From: Pyramidobacter porci
Lineage (GTDB): Bacteria; Synergistota; Synergistia; Synergistales; Dethiosulfovibrionaceae
Assembly: GCF_009695745.1 (NCBI RefSeq)
Contig: NZ_VUNH01000009.1
Span: 62,001-126,000 of the forward strand
Direction: 5' to 3'
Length of the DNA stretch: 64,000 nucleotides
The notes under the pieces were generated by a model. It was not told the DNA's origin, made no database searches, and saw only the letters and a program-made list of their open reading frames with translations. The translations under genes and the position numbers were made by a program. Positions 49,370-57,774 of this stretch are shown here, in pieces; the first letter of the stretch is position 1; the number at the start of each line of letters is the position of its first letter.

Positions 49370-50314
49370 TTGAATCGTGGAGACGTGATCCTCAGGCCGA
49401 CGCCGGAATGCCGCCTGCCGGCCGAGCGCGAGGGCGCGCCGCGGCTGATCGAGATCGGCTTCGGCAACGGCGATTTTCTCGTCGATCTCGCGCAGAAACG
49501 CCCGGAGGCGCTGGTTTACGGCGTGGAAGTTTCCCACATGTGCCTCGAAAAAGCGCTGTCGCGCGTCGCGCGTCTGAAGCTGGAAAACGTGCGCCTGCTG
49601 TGCGGCGACGCGCGCTTCCTCGTGCGCGAATGCTTTGCCGATAACTCGGTGGAACGCATTTACATGAGTTTCCCCTGCCCTTGGCCGAAGGAGCGCCATG
49701 CGCGCCGCCGCGTCACCTCGGAAGGCTTTTCCGGATTGCTGGCCTCGGTGCTGAAGATCGGCGGCGTCTTCGAGATGGCCACCGACGAGGGCTGGTACGC
49801 CGACGAGGTCGAACGGATCCTCGGTGCCCACGCGGCGCTGAAGCTGGCCGAACGCCGCCTCAACTTCCGCCGCGACCTCACCACCAAGTACGAGCGCAAA
49901 TGGCTGGACATGGGCAAGGACATCCATCATCTTTACATCGAAAAAACGGCGCTTTGGAGCGTGCCGCGAATGGTAGAAGGGAGCGTGGAGGGCATGCACG
50001 TAAGAATCGCGCCGACGGTGCCGGTCGATCTCGATCTTCTCGACCGGACGGTAACGGGGCAAACGGGCAGCGCGCAGGGGCGCCACGGCGAGGACTCACA
50101 CTGGGCTTTCCGCGGCGGTTTTCGCGCCGCCGACGGCACGCTGCTGGAAGAGACGATCTGCACCGACTCCGGCTACGAGCAGAAGTTTTACGTCAAAATC
50201 GTCAGCAAGCCGGAGTGTACGCTGGTCAAGCTGGACGGCGTTTTCGCCCCGTTTCTGACGCCGGCGGTGCGCTTCGCCGTCGAGGATGCGGCGCGAAGGA
50301 TCCAGGCGCGGTGA
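49370..50314 (+). CDS. trmB: tRNA (guanine-N7)-methyltransferase with C-terminal extension
   Basis: This is a 314-residue protein. The N-terminal 200 residues are TrmB: SAM-binding IEIGFGNGDF, VEVSHMCLEKAL, then the signature MSFPCPWPKERHARRR (most TrmB have NFPDPWPK). It makes m7G46 in tRNA. The last 110 residues (from about 205) form an extra domain, as in some thermophile and anaerobe TrmB proteins, of uncertain role. The start is probably TTG 49370, six bases after GGAGGGA. An in-frame TTG at 49355 overlaps that site. The stop overlaps the next gene in a GTGA junction. Confidence 0.88.
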   Translation: MNRGDVILRPTPECRLPAEREGAPRLIEIGFGNGDFLVDLAQKRPEALVYGVEVSHMCLEKALSRVARLKLENVRLLCGDARFLVRECFADNSVERIYMSFPCPWPKERHARRRVTSEGFSGLLASVLKIGGVFEMATDEGWYADEVERILGAHAALKLAERRLNFRRDLTTKYERKWLDMGKDIHHLYIEKTALWSVPRMVEGSVEGMHVRIAPTVPVDLDLLDRTVTGQTGSAQGRHGEDSHWAFRGGFRAADGTLLEETICTDSGYEQKFYVKIVSKPECTLVKLDGVFAPFLTPAVRFAVEDAARRIQAR

Positions 50315-50817
50315 AGGAGGTCAGGCCGACCACGGGCAAAACGCTGGGGGCCCTGTTCAGCATCCTCGGGCCTCTGTCGGGCATGAGCTTTCTCGATCTG
50401 TTCTCCGGCACCGGCCGGGTGGCGAAGGAGGCGCGCGCCCGCGGCGCGTCCGTCGTCACGGTGGAACTGCTGCGCGACCGGGCGGCGGAGATCCGCCGCG
50501 CGCTGGGCGAAGAAAATCACATCGCCCTCTGCATGGATGTGCGCCGGGCGCTGAACTGGCTGGAAAAACGCGAGCTGAGCTTCGACGTGATTTTCGCCGA
50601 TCCGCCCTACGAGATGAAGTGGATGAGCGAGCTGCCGCGGCTCCTCGGCGCTCACGCCGGGCTGCTGAAGCCCGGCGGCACGGTGATCCTCGAGCGCGCC
50701 GAACGCGAGTCGCTCGACCTGGCGGATTCGCCCTGGGAACTGGCGGACGAGCGGCGCTACGGCGTTTCGGTGCTCGATTTCCTCAAACTGAAGGAGGTCT
50801 CCGATGTACAGGCATAA
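50311..50817 (+). CDS. rsmD: RsmD-like 16S rRNA (guanine966-N2)-methyltransferase
   Basis: This 168-residue methyltransferase has the RsmD N-terminal VRPTTGKTLGALFSIL, the SAM motif FLDLFSGTGRVAKEA and the catalytic DPPYE (FADPPYEMKW). The length fits the family. The GTG start overlaps the trmB stop, and the end overlaps the coaD start by 14 nt. rsmD-coaD is a common bacterial pair. A longer frame opening at 49681 runs through trmB in another frame and is an artefact. Confidence 0.9.
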   Translation: MKEVRPTTGKTLGALFSILGPLSGMSFLDLFSGTGRVAKEARARGASVVTVELLRDRAAEIRRALGEENHIALCMDVRRALNWLEKRELSFDVIFADPPYEMKWMSELPRLLGAHAGLLKPGGTVILERAERESLDLADSPWELADERRYGVSVLDFLKLKEVSDVQA

Positions 50818-51322
50818 GGCGGTTTATCCCGGTTCCTTCGACCCGATCACGAACGGTCACGTATTCATCGCCGAACGCGCGGCGGCGCTGTTCGACGAAC
50901 TTGAGGTCTCGGTCCTGATCAATTCCGACAAAAAAGGAGCCTTCGCGATCGACGAACGGGTCGATATGGCTCGCGAGGCTCTCAAACACCTTTCCAACGT
51001 GACGGTGAACTCTTTCTCCGGACTGCTGGTGGATTTTCTGCGCCAGCGCAAAAGCAGCATCGTCATCCGCGGCCTGCGGGCGCTGTCCGACTTCGAGTAC
51101 GAGTTTCAGATGGCGCTGATGAACCGTCAGCTGGCGCCGGAGATCGAAACGCTGTTCATCGTCACCGACGCCAAATATTCGTTCCTTTCCAGCCATACCA
51201 TCAAGGACGTGTTCCAGCTCGGCGGCGAGGTGCGCAACCTCGTGCCGCCCTACGTGCACCGCCGCCTGGTGGAACGCTTTCACAGCGGCGCCAAAGCCGG
51301 CGCCGTTCCGGCGAAAAGCTAA
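50804..51322 (+). CDS. coaD: Phosphopantetheine adenylyltransferase
   Basis: This 172-residue enzyme forms dephospho-CoA from ATP and 4'-phosphopantetheine. It has the nucleotidyltransferase start AVYPGSFDPITNGHVFI with the H-x-G-H-like TNGH, the substrate region VIRGLRALSDFEYE and the ATP-binding YSFLSSHTIKDV (canonical S-S-T/S-x-V/I-K). The start lies inside the end of rsmD, and the stop overlaps the convergent tmcAL gene by 4 nt. CoA supply fits the nearby acetate and fatty-acid genes. Confidence 0.95.
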   Translation: MYRHKAVYPGSFDPITNGHVFIAERAAALFDELEVSVLINSDKKGAFAIDERVDMAREALKHLSNVTVNSFSGLLVDFLRQRKSSIVIRGLRALSDFEYEFQMALMNRQLAPEIETLFIVTDAKYSFLSSHTIKDVFQLGGEVRNLVPPYVHRRLVERFHSGAKAGAVPAKS

Positions 51323-52530
51323 TCGTCGAGGATCAGCGGCACGGCCTTCTTCTCTCGCTCCCAGTCGGGGCGGGGCACAAGACTTTCCCACAGCGCCGCG
51401 CCGCGGAATTCTAGCGCCATGATCTTTTGGGCGTAGTCGTCGCCGTGCAGCCCCGCGGGTTTCGTGATCACCGGCAGCGAACTTTTTTTGCGCATCAGGC
51501 GCAGCAGTTCGCGGCCGCGGTTGTTCATCGCCAGCGGACGGATGTAGGCGGGGCCGTGGCGCTGAAAGAGCTGGTTGTCCGCCTCGCTGACGTTCAGCAG
51601 CAGGCTCATGAGCTGACGGCGGACGCGCGTGCGCGGATAGCGTCGCGTGGCCACCCGTTCGGCCAGTTCCTCGAAGCTCTCGCAGCGCGGAAACTGGTCG
51701 AGAAAGCGGTTCTCGACGCCTTCGCTCACCTCGGCGTATCGCGCCAGTTCCGCGCTTGTGGCGCGCATGAGCAGCAGCCGCAGCGCCTGCCAGAGCGGTT
51801 CCCAGTCGAGGCAGCAGCGTCCGGCGGCGATATTTTTTCGAAGGATGGCCGCGCTTTCGTCCGGCATGGCGCGGCACGCGCTCTCCATCCGCCCGTTCAG
51901 AAGCGCTTCGCGGATCCCCGTGGCGCTCATGATCTCGCCTTCGCTGCGGTCGTTGTACCCGGCGCCGGCGCGCCGCACCGGCAGCAGTTCGAAACCGGCC
52001 CTCTGGCGCAGCGCCGCTTCCGCGTAAGCGACGGCCAGCGTGTTGTTCGGCTTGCCCAACAGCGCGCCGCCGCCGGGACAAAACCGGTCGGCCGCCTCGG
52101 CCCTCGCTTGGGCGTAAGAGGATCCTTTTTTTAAGAAATTCTGTAAAATAGCCTTGAAAGCCGGAGGTTCCTGAACTAAAATAGCAGAGATTGCGCCGAG
52201 CAGATCCGTTTCGTCTTCCATGCCGAAGGAAATCGCTTCGACGACGCCCGCCGCTTTCAGCAGCGCCACGGCGCCGCCGGCGAAAACGCCGGCGTTGTTG
52301 CAGCAGAAAGGCAGCGGCAGCTCGAGCGCCAGATCGACGCCGCAGCGCACCGCGGCGTGGGCGCGTTCCCATTTGTCCAGCAGTGCGGGCACGCCCCGCT
52401 GCAGGAAGTTCGACGACAAAACGGAGACGATGGCCGCATCGCCGTTTCTTTTTTTTATTTCCTCGAGCTGATACCGATGGCCTCGATGAAAGGGGTTGTA
52501 TTCGGCGACGATGCCGATGATTTTTCTCAT
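51319..52530 (-). CDS. tmcAL: tRNA(Met) cytidine acetate ligase-like nucleotidyltransferase
   Basis: This 403-residue protein of the TmcAL (YlbM) family has AEYNPFHRGHRYQL with the HxGH motif of nucleotidyltransferases, FLQRGVPALLDKWERAHAAV and ISFGMEDE. In Bacillus the enzyme acetylates the wobble cytidine of elongator tRNA(Met) using acetate and ATP. It lies next to the acetate kinase gene on the opposite strand, as it does near ackA in many Firmicutes. ATG 52530 (MRKIIGIVAEY) follows GAGGAGAATCACCATC. A longer upstream reading lacks support. Confidence 0.88.
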   Translation of the reverse strand: MRKIIGIVAEYNPFHRGHRYQLEEIKKRNGDAAIVSVLSSNFLQRGVPALLDKWERAHAAVRCGVDLALELPLPFCCNNAGVFAGGAVALLKAAGVVEAISFGMEDETDLLGAISAILVQEPPAFKAILQNFLKKGSSYAQARAEAADRFCPGGGALLGKPNNTLAVAYAEAALRQRAGFELLPVRRAGAGYNDRSEGEIMSATGIREALLNGRMESACRAMPDESAAILRKNIAAGRCCLDWEPLWQALRLLLMRATSAELARYAEVSEGVENRFLDQFPRCESFEELAERVATRRYPRTRVRRQLMSLLLNVSEADNQLFQRHGPAYIRPLAMNNRGRELLRLMRKKSSLPVITKPAGLHGDDYAQKIMALEFRGAALWESLVPRPDWEREKKAVPLILDD

Positions 52531-52628
52531 GATGGTGATTCTCCTCTGAATTTGCCCGAGGCGGCAGGGGATGAGTGACAGTTTGGATATACGACAGAGC
52601 GTCAAAAACGTCAAGGAGGTTTTTTGTA

Positions 52629-53816
52629 ATGAAGATTCTCGTTATCAACTGCGGCAGCTCCTCTCTGAAGTATCAGGTCTTCGACATGGACAACGAGTCC
52701 GTGCTTGCTAAGGGGCTGGTCGAGCGCATCGGCATCGACGGTTCCCGCCTCAAGCACACCAAGATCGGCATGGACGCGGTGGTGACCGAGGCCGCGATTC
52801 CCGATCACAAGGTGGCTGTCGATCTCGTCCTCAAGTCGTTGCTCGATGCCAAAGTCGGCGTGCTCAAGAGCCTTGACGAGCTGGGCGCCGTCGGGCACCG
52901 CGTTGTCCACGGCGGCGAAGAGTTCGCCAGCTCCGTAAAAATCACGCCTGCTGTGATGAACGCCCTGAAGCGCTGTGCGCCTCTTGCACCTCTTCACAAC
53001 CCCGCCAACATCATCGGCATCGAGGCGATCACGGCCGCGTTGCCGTCGGTCCCTCAGGTCGGCGTTTTCGACACGGCGTTCCATCAGACCATGCCCGACT
53101 ACGCTTTCCGCTATGCCGTGCCGGAAAGATATTACAAGGAAGACCACGTGCGCCGCTACGGCTTTCACGGCACCAGCCACCGTTTCGTGTCGGCCCGTTG
53201 CGCCGAAATTCTCGGCCGTCCCATCGAAGAGTTGAAGATCATCACCTGCCACCTCGGCAACGGCAGCTCGCTGGCCGCCGTGGCCCACGGCAAGGTCGTC
53301 GACACCTCCATGGGCTTCACGCCGCTTCCCGGCGTCGTCATGGGCACTCGCTGCGGCGACGTGGATCCGAGCGTTGTCACCTTTATCGCCCAGAGAGAAG
53401 GCGCGGAAAAAACTGACACGATCCTCAACAAGGAGAGCGGTCTGTTTGGAGTTTCCGGAGTTTCCGCCGACCTTCGCGACGTCGAAGAAGGCATGAACAA
53501 GGGCGACGCCAAGTGCGCTCTGGCTTACAAAATGCTGACCTACAGCGTCAAAAAGTATATCGGCGCTTATGCCGCGGCCATGGGCGGCGTCGATGCCATC
53601 GTTTTCACGGCCGGCATCGGCGAGAACAGCGCCACCACCCGCCAAATGGTCACCGAAGGCCTTGAATTCCTCGGCGTGAAGATGGATTATTCCAAGAACA
53701 ACTTCCGCGGCGAGGAGCGCGTCATCAGCGCGCCCGATTCCAAGGTCAAAGTCATCGTCATTCCCACCAACGAAGAGTTGGTCATCGCCCGCGACACCAA
53801 AAAGATGGCTTTCTGA
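52629..53816 (+). CDS. ackA: Acetate kinase
   Basis: This 395-residue enzyme interconverts acetyl phosphate and acetate with ADP/ATP, a main ATP source in acetate-forming anaerobes. It has the N-terminal ILVINCGSSSLKYQV, VGHRVVHGGE, the phosphate-binding GFHGTSHRFVS, GNGSSLAAV, and the adenosine-loop TAGIGENSATTR. The length is normal. ATG 52629 follows CAAGGAGGTTTTTTGTA. Phosphate acetyltransferase, its usual partner, is not in this window. Confidence 0.97.
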   Translation: MKILVINCGSSSLKYQVFDMDNESVLAKGLVERIGIDGSRLKHTKIGMDAVVTEAAIPDHKVAVDLVLKSLLDAKVGVLKSLDELGAVGHRVVHGGEEFASSVKITPAVMNALKRCAPLAPLHNPANIIGIEAITAALPSVPQVGVFDTAFHQTMPDYAFRYAVPERYYKEDHVRRYGFHGTSHRFVSARCAEILGRPIEELKIITCHLGNGSSLAAVAHGKVVDTSMGFTPLPGVVMGTRCGDVDPSVVTFIAQREGAEKTDTILNKESGLFGVSGVSADLRDVEEGMNKGDAKCALAYKMLTYSVKKYIGAYAAAMGGVDAIVFTAGIGENSATTRQMVTEGLEFLGVKMDYSKNNFRGEERVISAPDSKVKVIVIPTNEELVIARDTKKMAF

Positions 53817-53848
53817 GCGGGGACTTGAAGCGGAGAGGACAAAGGCCT

Positions 53849-54415
53849 ATGGCACTGACCGAACGGCCGAAGGACTGGCATTTCGTTGTGCCTTTGCCGG
53901 AAGCGAAAGACTCACAGCACAGGTTCTCTCAGGTCTGGACGTTGGATCTGAAAGAGCCCCTGTCCTGCGGCGCTCAGGAATTCCCCTTCCCCAGTCCCGT
54001 CGAAGTCTCCGTGAAAACGCAGCGGACTCCTGAGGGTGCCGACGTTTTAATCGGGATCACTGGAGAAGTTGCTACCGAATGTCGTAGATGTTGCGCGCCT
54101 TTAACGGTTGCAATTCAACAGGAATTCATGTATTCTTACATCTTGCAGTCAGAAGATGTGGGAAAAGTACAGGAAGAAGAGGAATTATTCGACGATTCCA
54201 ACAGGGTCGTGCTACCCGTTCCGTGGCTCGGCAGCGGTATTGACGTGACCGATCTCGTGTGGGAATGCCTTGTGGTGGCTTTGCCGCTTTACGCGACGTG
54301 CCCTGAAGGATGCATTGAGATCGATTCGCTTCTCCCCGCCGAGGATCGAATGGATCCGCGTTTCCTGATTCTGGCAGATTTAATGGATGAAGAAAAGCAA
54401 AAAGGAGGGAAATGA
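53849..54415 (+). CDS. yceD: YceD/DUF177-family protein
   Basis: This is a 188-residue protein. The conserved part of the family, a Cys-x-x-Cys pair and an acidic C-terminal region, is visible as TECRRCCAPL and DLVWECLVVALPLYATCPEGC. YceD-type proteins are almost always encoded just before ribosomal protein L32, as here, and in E. coli YceD affects 23S rRNA levels. ATG 53849 is preceded by AGAGGAC. The stop overlaps a possible ATG of rpmF in an ATGA junction. Confidence 0.9.
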   Translation: MALTERPKDWHFVVPLPEAKDSQHRFSQVWTLDLKEPLSCGAQEFPFPSPVEVSVKTQRTPEGADVLIGITGEVATECRRCCAPLTVAIQQEFMYSYILQSEDVGKVQEEEELFDDSNRVVLPVPWLGSGIDVTDLVWECLVVALPLYATCPEGCIEIDSLLPAEDRMDPRFLILADLMDEEKQKGGK

Positions 54416-54417
54416 CT

Positions 54418-54633
54418 ATGGCAACCCCGAAGATGAAAGTGTCCCACCGCAGGACCCACATGCGCTTTGCCCATTGGCTGGGCGAAAAGACCGCGCCCAG
54501 CATGACGGCCTGCTCTCATTGCGGCGAGATGATCCCGACCTACAGCGCCTGCCCTGTCTGCGGTTATTACCGCGGCCGCAAGGTGCTCAAGGTCGCCGCC
54601 GACAAGGCCGAAACCGCAGCGAAAGCCGAATAA
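54418..54633 (+). CDS. rpmF: 50S ribosomal protein L32
   Basis: This 71-residue protein has PKMKVSHRRTHMRFAHW at the N-terminus and two zinc-binding pairs, CSHC and CPVC, ending in GYYRGRKVL. The Ala/Lys tail after about residue 55 is a bit longer than in most L32. I chose the second ATG (54418), nine bases after GGAGG. The first (54412) is too close to it and overlaps yceD. A terminator follows. Confidence 0.95.
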   Translation: MATPKMKVSHRRTHMRFAHWLGEKTAPSMTACSHCGEMIPTYSACPVCGYYRGRKVLKVAADKAETAAKAE

Positions 54634-54658
54634 GCCCGAACTGCTCGCAGAAAACCGA

Positions 54659-54703
54659 AGAACCCCCTGCGTACGTAAAGATGGTACGACAGGGGGTTCT
54701 TTG
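54659..54703 (+). terminator. Terminator after rpmF
   Basis: AGAACCCCCTG pairs with CAGGGGGTTCT (11 bp) around an inner GTAC/GTAC stem, followed by TTTG. Confidence 0.85.
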
Positions 54704-54734
54704 TATGTTTCTTGAAAATCAGTGCTCATTGGCG

Positions 54735-54882
54735 ATAATGCTGCCTTTCAATGAGAAAGCATCGTTGAAAATGTCGCGCCGGCGCGCGGCCGTGCCGCAA
54801 AAAGCATGCGCCACGCGATTTCACGCAGTTTTCGACGCGCCGAGGACGAAGAATCTTTGCCCTTTTTAACAAAAACGAGTAC
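54735..54882 (+). repeat. MITE-like dispersed intergenic repeat, copy C
   Basis: A 148-bp stretch matches copies A and B. The shared blocks are AAAGCATCGTTGAAAATG, a GCCGTGCCGCAAAAAGCATG block shared with A only, TTTCACGCAGTTTTCGACGC, and CCTTTTTAAC-A-AAAACGAG at the end. The left end has small insertions relative to A. The terminal repeats are degenerate. Confidence 0.75.
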
Positions 54883-55001
54883 GAGAGCTAGAATGAATTG
54901 ATGAAATTTCTTCCCTTGAAGAGAACGAGCTGGCACGGCGAACTCTCTCATTTCCGTACGAATTCATAAGTAAAAAATATTTGGAGGCGAGTGAAAGTGT
55001 A

Positions 55002-55030
55002 TTGACCTTTTACGGTAAAGTCTTTATACT
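55002..55030 (+). promoter_or_regulatory. Promoter of the fapR-fab operon
   Basis: TTGACC (55002-55007), 17-nt spacer, TATACT (55025-55030). The expected transcription start is about 55037, upstream of the FapR-like operator. Confidence 0.75.
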
Positions 55031-55052
55031 TCGCGTAGTTCGAGAGTAGATA

Positions 55053-55069
55053 TTAGGACTAGGTGTTAA
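55053..55069 (+). promoter_or_regulatory. FapR-like operator in the fapR leader
   Basis: TTAGGACTAGGTGTTAA matches 13 of 17 positions of the Bacillus FapR box consensus as I recall it (TTAGTACCWRGTACTAA). It lies in the leader about 16 nt after the predicted start, where a bound repressor would block elongation. The consensus is from memory. Confidence 0.6.
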
Positions 55070-55084
55070 AAGCGAGGGAGGAAC

Positions 55085-55687
55085 ATGTCACTGAAAAATG
55101 GCAAGTTGAAGCGCCACGAAAAGTTATTCGCGCTGATAGAACAGAATCCTCTCTATACCGATGAAGACCTCGCCCGGCTGCTGAAAGTGAGCCTCAGTAC
55201 GATCCGGCTTGACCGCGCGCTTATGGGCGTGCCGGAACTGCGCGAACGCACCCGTCAGATGGCCGAGCGGGCTGTCAGTCGCCTGCGTTCTCTGAAGCAG
55301 GAGGAATTCATCGGCGAACTTCTGGGGCTGGAGCCAAACGTGTGGGCGCTGTCCATGCTTCTGACCACCAAGGAAATGGCTTTTCGGCATACCGATCAAG
55401 TCTGGGATCAATATATCTACGCTCAAGCAAGCACGTTGGCGATTGCCGTAGTAGAAGCCGACATGGTTGTCGTGCAGACGTTCCGCGGCCGGTACAGCGC
55501 TCCTGCGGTTGTCGGAGACCGACTGGTGGCCCGGGCAAAAGTGGGCGTCCATGAAGGCGACAAGTACATTGTGAGCGTCCATACCAACGTAGGGGAGCGG
55601 GAGATCTATGTGGGGCGCTTTATCGTGCGGGCTCTGTCGAGCGGAGAAGAAAGTACGGTTTCAGCCGTGCGGGGGAACGAGGGATAA
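55085..55687 (+). CDS. fapR: Fatty-acid biosynthesis repressor FapR
   Basis: This 200-residue protein has an N-terminal helix-turn-helix (NPLYTDEDLARLLKVSLSTIRLDRALMGVPELR) and a C-terminal hotdog domain (EADMVVVQTFRGRYSAPAVVGDRLVARAKVG, then YVGRFIVRA), the FapR arrangement. In Bacillus malonyl-CoA binds the hotdog domain and releases the repressor from DNA. It heads the operon with plsX and the fab genes and a FapR-like site lies before it, so self-regulation is likely. ATG 55085 follows GAGGGAGGAAC. plsX begins 2 nt after the stop. Confidence 0.92.
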   Translation: MSLKNGKLKRHEKLFALIEQNPLYTDEDLARLLKVSLSTIRLDRALMGVPELRERTRQMAERAVSRLRSLKQEEFIGELLGLEPNVWALSMLLTTKEMAFRHTDQVWDQYIYAQASTLAIAVVEADMVVVQTFRGRYSAPAVVGDRLVARAKVGVHEGDKYIVSVHTNVGEREIYVGRFIVRALSSGEESTVSAVRGNEG

Positions 55688-55689
55688 TC

Positions 55690-56721
55690 ATGATCATTGC
55701 CGTAGACGCCATGGGCGGCGATCACGGCGCTTCTGCCGTTTGTCCTGGTGTCATCGAAGCATGCAATAGAAACAGCGATCTCGAAATCGCTTTGATTGGG
55801 GATAAAACCGTCATTGAACCCTATCTGGACAAAGCTGACGGCAGCGTCCGAAGCCGCATTCACGTGGTCCATGCCGAGGAAGTGGTCGATCCGAACGAGT
55901 CGCCCGCGAAGGCGATCCGCTGCAAAAAGCATTCCAGCATGCGCATCGCTATGGAAATGGTCCGGTCGGGCGAGGCCAAGGGCTGCGTTTCCTCCGGCAG
56001 CACCGGTGCGATCGTGGCCGGCGGCGTGCTTGTGGTCGGTCGTCTGAAAGGCATCGACCGGCCCGGCCTGGGGATCCTGCTTCCCACGAAGAAGCCGGTG
56101 TTCCTTCTCGACGCCGGAGCCACCGTGCGCTGCAAGCCGCTGAATCTGGTGCAGTTTTCGCTGATGGGTTCCGTCTACATGAAGGACGTGGAAAAGCTCT
56201 CCTCGTCGCCGCGGGTCTGCTTGCTTTCCAATGGTTCCGAAGAGATCAAGGGCGACGACGTCATCGTGGCGGCTCGCGAACGACTGCGCGCCAGCGACGA
56301 CCTGAATTTCGGCGGTTATGTCGAAGCCAACCGCGTTCCCATGGGCGATGCGGACGTCGTGGTTTGCGACGGTTTTTCCGGCAACGTCATGCTCAAGTCC
56401 TTTGAAGGATTGATCAAGTTCTGCAGGGGACTGGTCAAAGAAACCATCCAGGAGTCCTGGCTGGCGAAAGCCGGCGCGCTGCTGCTGTATCCTTCCATGA
56501 AGAGACTTGGCGCGCGCGTCGATTATCAGCGCTACGGCGGTTCCGCGCTGATGGGCGTGAACGGTGCGGTGATCAAAGCTCACGGGCGTTCCAAAGCGCC
56601 CGCCATCGCCAACGCCATTGGCGTGGCCTACAGCTTTGTGGAACGTAACGCGCTGGAACGTATCCGTGAGGATATTGCACAGGAACTGGAAAAAGTTGCT
56701 GCCGAGGAGACTTTGTGCTGA
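55690..56721 (+). CDS. plsX: Phosphate acyltransferase PlsX
   Basis: This 343-residue enzyme converts acyl-ACP to acyl phosphate, the first step of phospholipid synthesis in bacteria that use PlsY. It begins IIAVDAMGGDHG and has SSGSTGAIVAGG, LDAGATVRCKPLNL and the C-terminal GGSALMGVNG, all typical of PlsX. The length is normal. It is the second gene of the fapR operon, as in Bacillus. Confidence 0.95.
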   Translation: MIIAVDAMGGDHGASAVCPGVIEACNRNSDLEIALIGDKTVIEPYLDKADGSVRSRIHVVHAEEVVDPNESPAKAIRCKKHSSMRIAMEMVRSGEAKGCVSSGSTGAIVAGGVLVVGRLKGIDRPGLGILLPTKKPVFLLDAGATVRCKPLNLVQFSLMGSVYMKDVEKLSSSPRVCLLSNGSEEIKGDDVIVAARERLRASDDLNFGGYVEANRVPMGDADVVVCDGFSGNVMLKSFEGLIKFCRGLVKETIQESWLAKAGALLLYPSMKRLGARVDYQRYGGSALMGVNGAVIKAHGRSKAPAIANAIGVAYSFVERNALERIREDIAQELEKVAAEETLC

Positions 56722-56817
56722 CGATCGCGCAACGTTCGTCGGAACGTTTGATAAGATTTGAGGGAATTGATGTCGGCTGCACTCTGACTGCGAAAAACGA
56801 AAGGGGTTCGTTTCTTC

Positions 56818-57759
56818 ATGCTCGGTAAGGAAATCACGGAACTTTTGGGAATTAAACATCCTGTGATCCAAGGGGCTATGGCTTGGATCGCCAATGCGGA
56901 ACTGGCCGCTGCGGTCAGCAATGCAGGCGGCCTTGGTATCATCGCCGCAGGAGCGACGCCGCCCGAGCTGCTGGAGAAAGAATTGCTCAAGATTCGCGAG
57001 TTGACCGACAAGCCCTACGGCATGAACATCATGCTTATGTCGCCGACGGCTCCCGCTGCGGTGGAGCTGGCCGCCAAGTATCGCATCAAAGTCATTACGA
57101 CCGGCGCCGGCAACCCCGGCAAAGTGATCGAGCGATTAAGACCTCTTGGGGCGATCGTCATGCCCGTCGTCGCTTCCACGGCGGTGGCGATCCGCGCCGT
57201 CCGTCAGGGCGCGCAGGCCGTAGTGGCCGAGGGCATGGAAGCCGGCGGGCATATCGGCGAGCTGACGACCATGGTGCTCACGCCCCTCGTGGCTCAAGCG
57301 GTGAAAGTTCCCGTTGTCTGCGCCGGCGGCATCGTCGACGGCCGCGGCATGGCGGCCGCTTTCTCTCTGGGGGCCAAGGGAGTTCAGGTGGGAACGCGCT
57401 TCGTTTGTTCCAAGGAATGCACGGTGCATCCCGATTACAAACAGGAACTTGTCAGGGCGAAGGAACGCTGCACCGCGGTGACCGGCGCCAGCACGGGGCA
57501 TCCCGTGCGCTGCATCGCCAACAAGCTGACGAAGGAATTTCTCGATCTCGAGTACAATCACGCTCCGGTAGCCGAGATCGAAAAGTTGGGCACAGGCCGT
57601 CTCCGTGCCGCCGTCATCGACGGCGACATGGAACGGGGGTCCGTCATGGCCGGTCAGTCGGCTGCGCTGGTCGGAGACATCCGTTCCTGTGCCGATATCA
57701 TCGAAAGCATGGTCGCCGAGGCCAAAACTATTCTCAAGGACTTGGAAACCAACGCTTAA
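56818..57759 (+). CDS. fabK: Enoyl-ACP reductase II (FabK, flavin-dependent)
   Basis: This 313-residue FMN-binding TIM-barrel protein starts ITELLGIKHPVIQGAMAWIA, with NAGGLGIIAAG and GGIVDGRGMAAAFSLGAKGVQVGTRF, the form seen in FabK rather than nitronate monooxygenases. It reduces the double bond of enoyl-ACP in the last step of each elongation cycle. Its place between plsX and fabD supports FabK, and no FabI is present in the window. ATG 56818 follows an AAAGGGG site after a 96-nt gap. Confidence 0.9.
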   Translation: MLGKEITELLGIKHPVIQGAMAWIANAELAAAVSNAGGLGIIAAGATPPELLEKELLKIRELTDKPYGMNIMLMSPTAPAAVELAAKYRIKVITTGAGNPGKVIERLRPLGAIVMPVVASTAVAIRAVRQGAQAVVAEGMEAGGHIGELTTMVLTPLVAQAVKVPVVCAGGIVDGRGMAAAFSLGAKGVQVGTRFVCSKECTVHPDYKQELVRAKERCTAVTGASTGHPVRCIANKLTKEFLDLEYNHAPVAEIEKLGTGRLRAAVIDGDMERGSVMAGQSAALVGDIRSCADIIESMVAEAKTILKDLETNA

Positions 57760-57774
57760 AAGGAGTCGAAGCCT

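Larger units (their letters stand above)
54634..55084. other. Intergenic region between rpmF and fapR
   Basis: About 450 nt without a gene. In order it holds the rpmF terminator, repeat copy C, then the fapR promoter and FapR-like operator. The repeat therefore lies in the space between two operons. Confidence 0.7.
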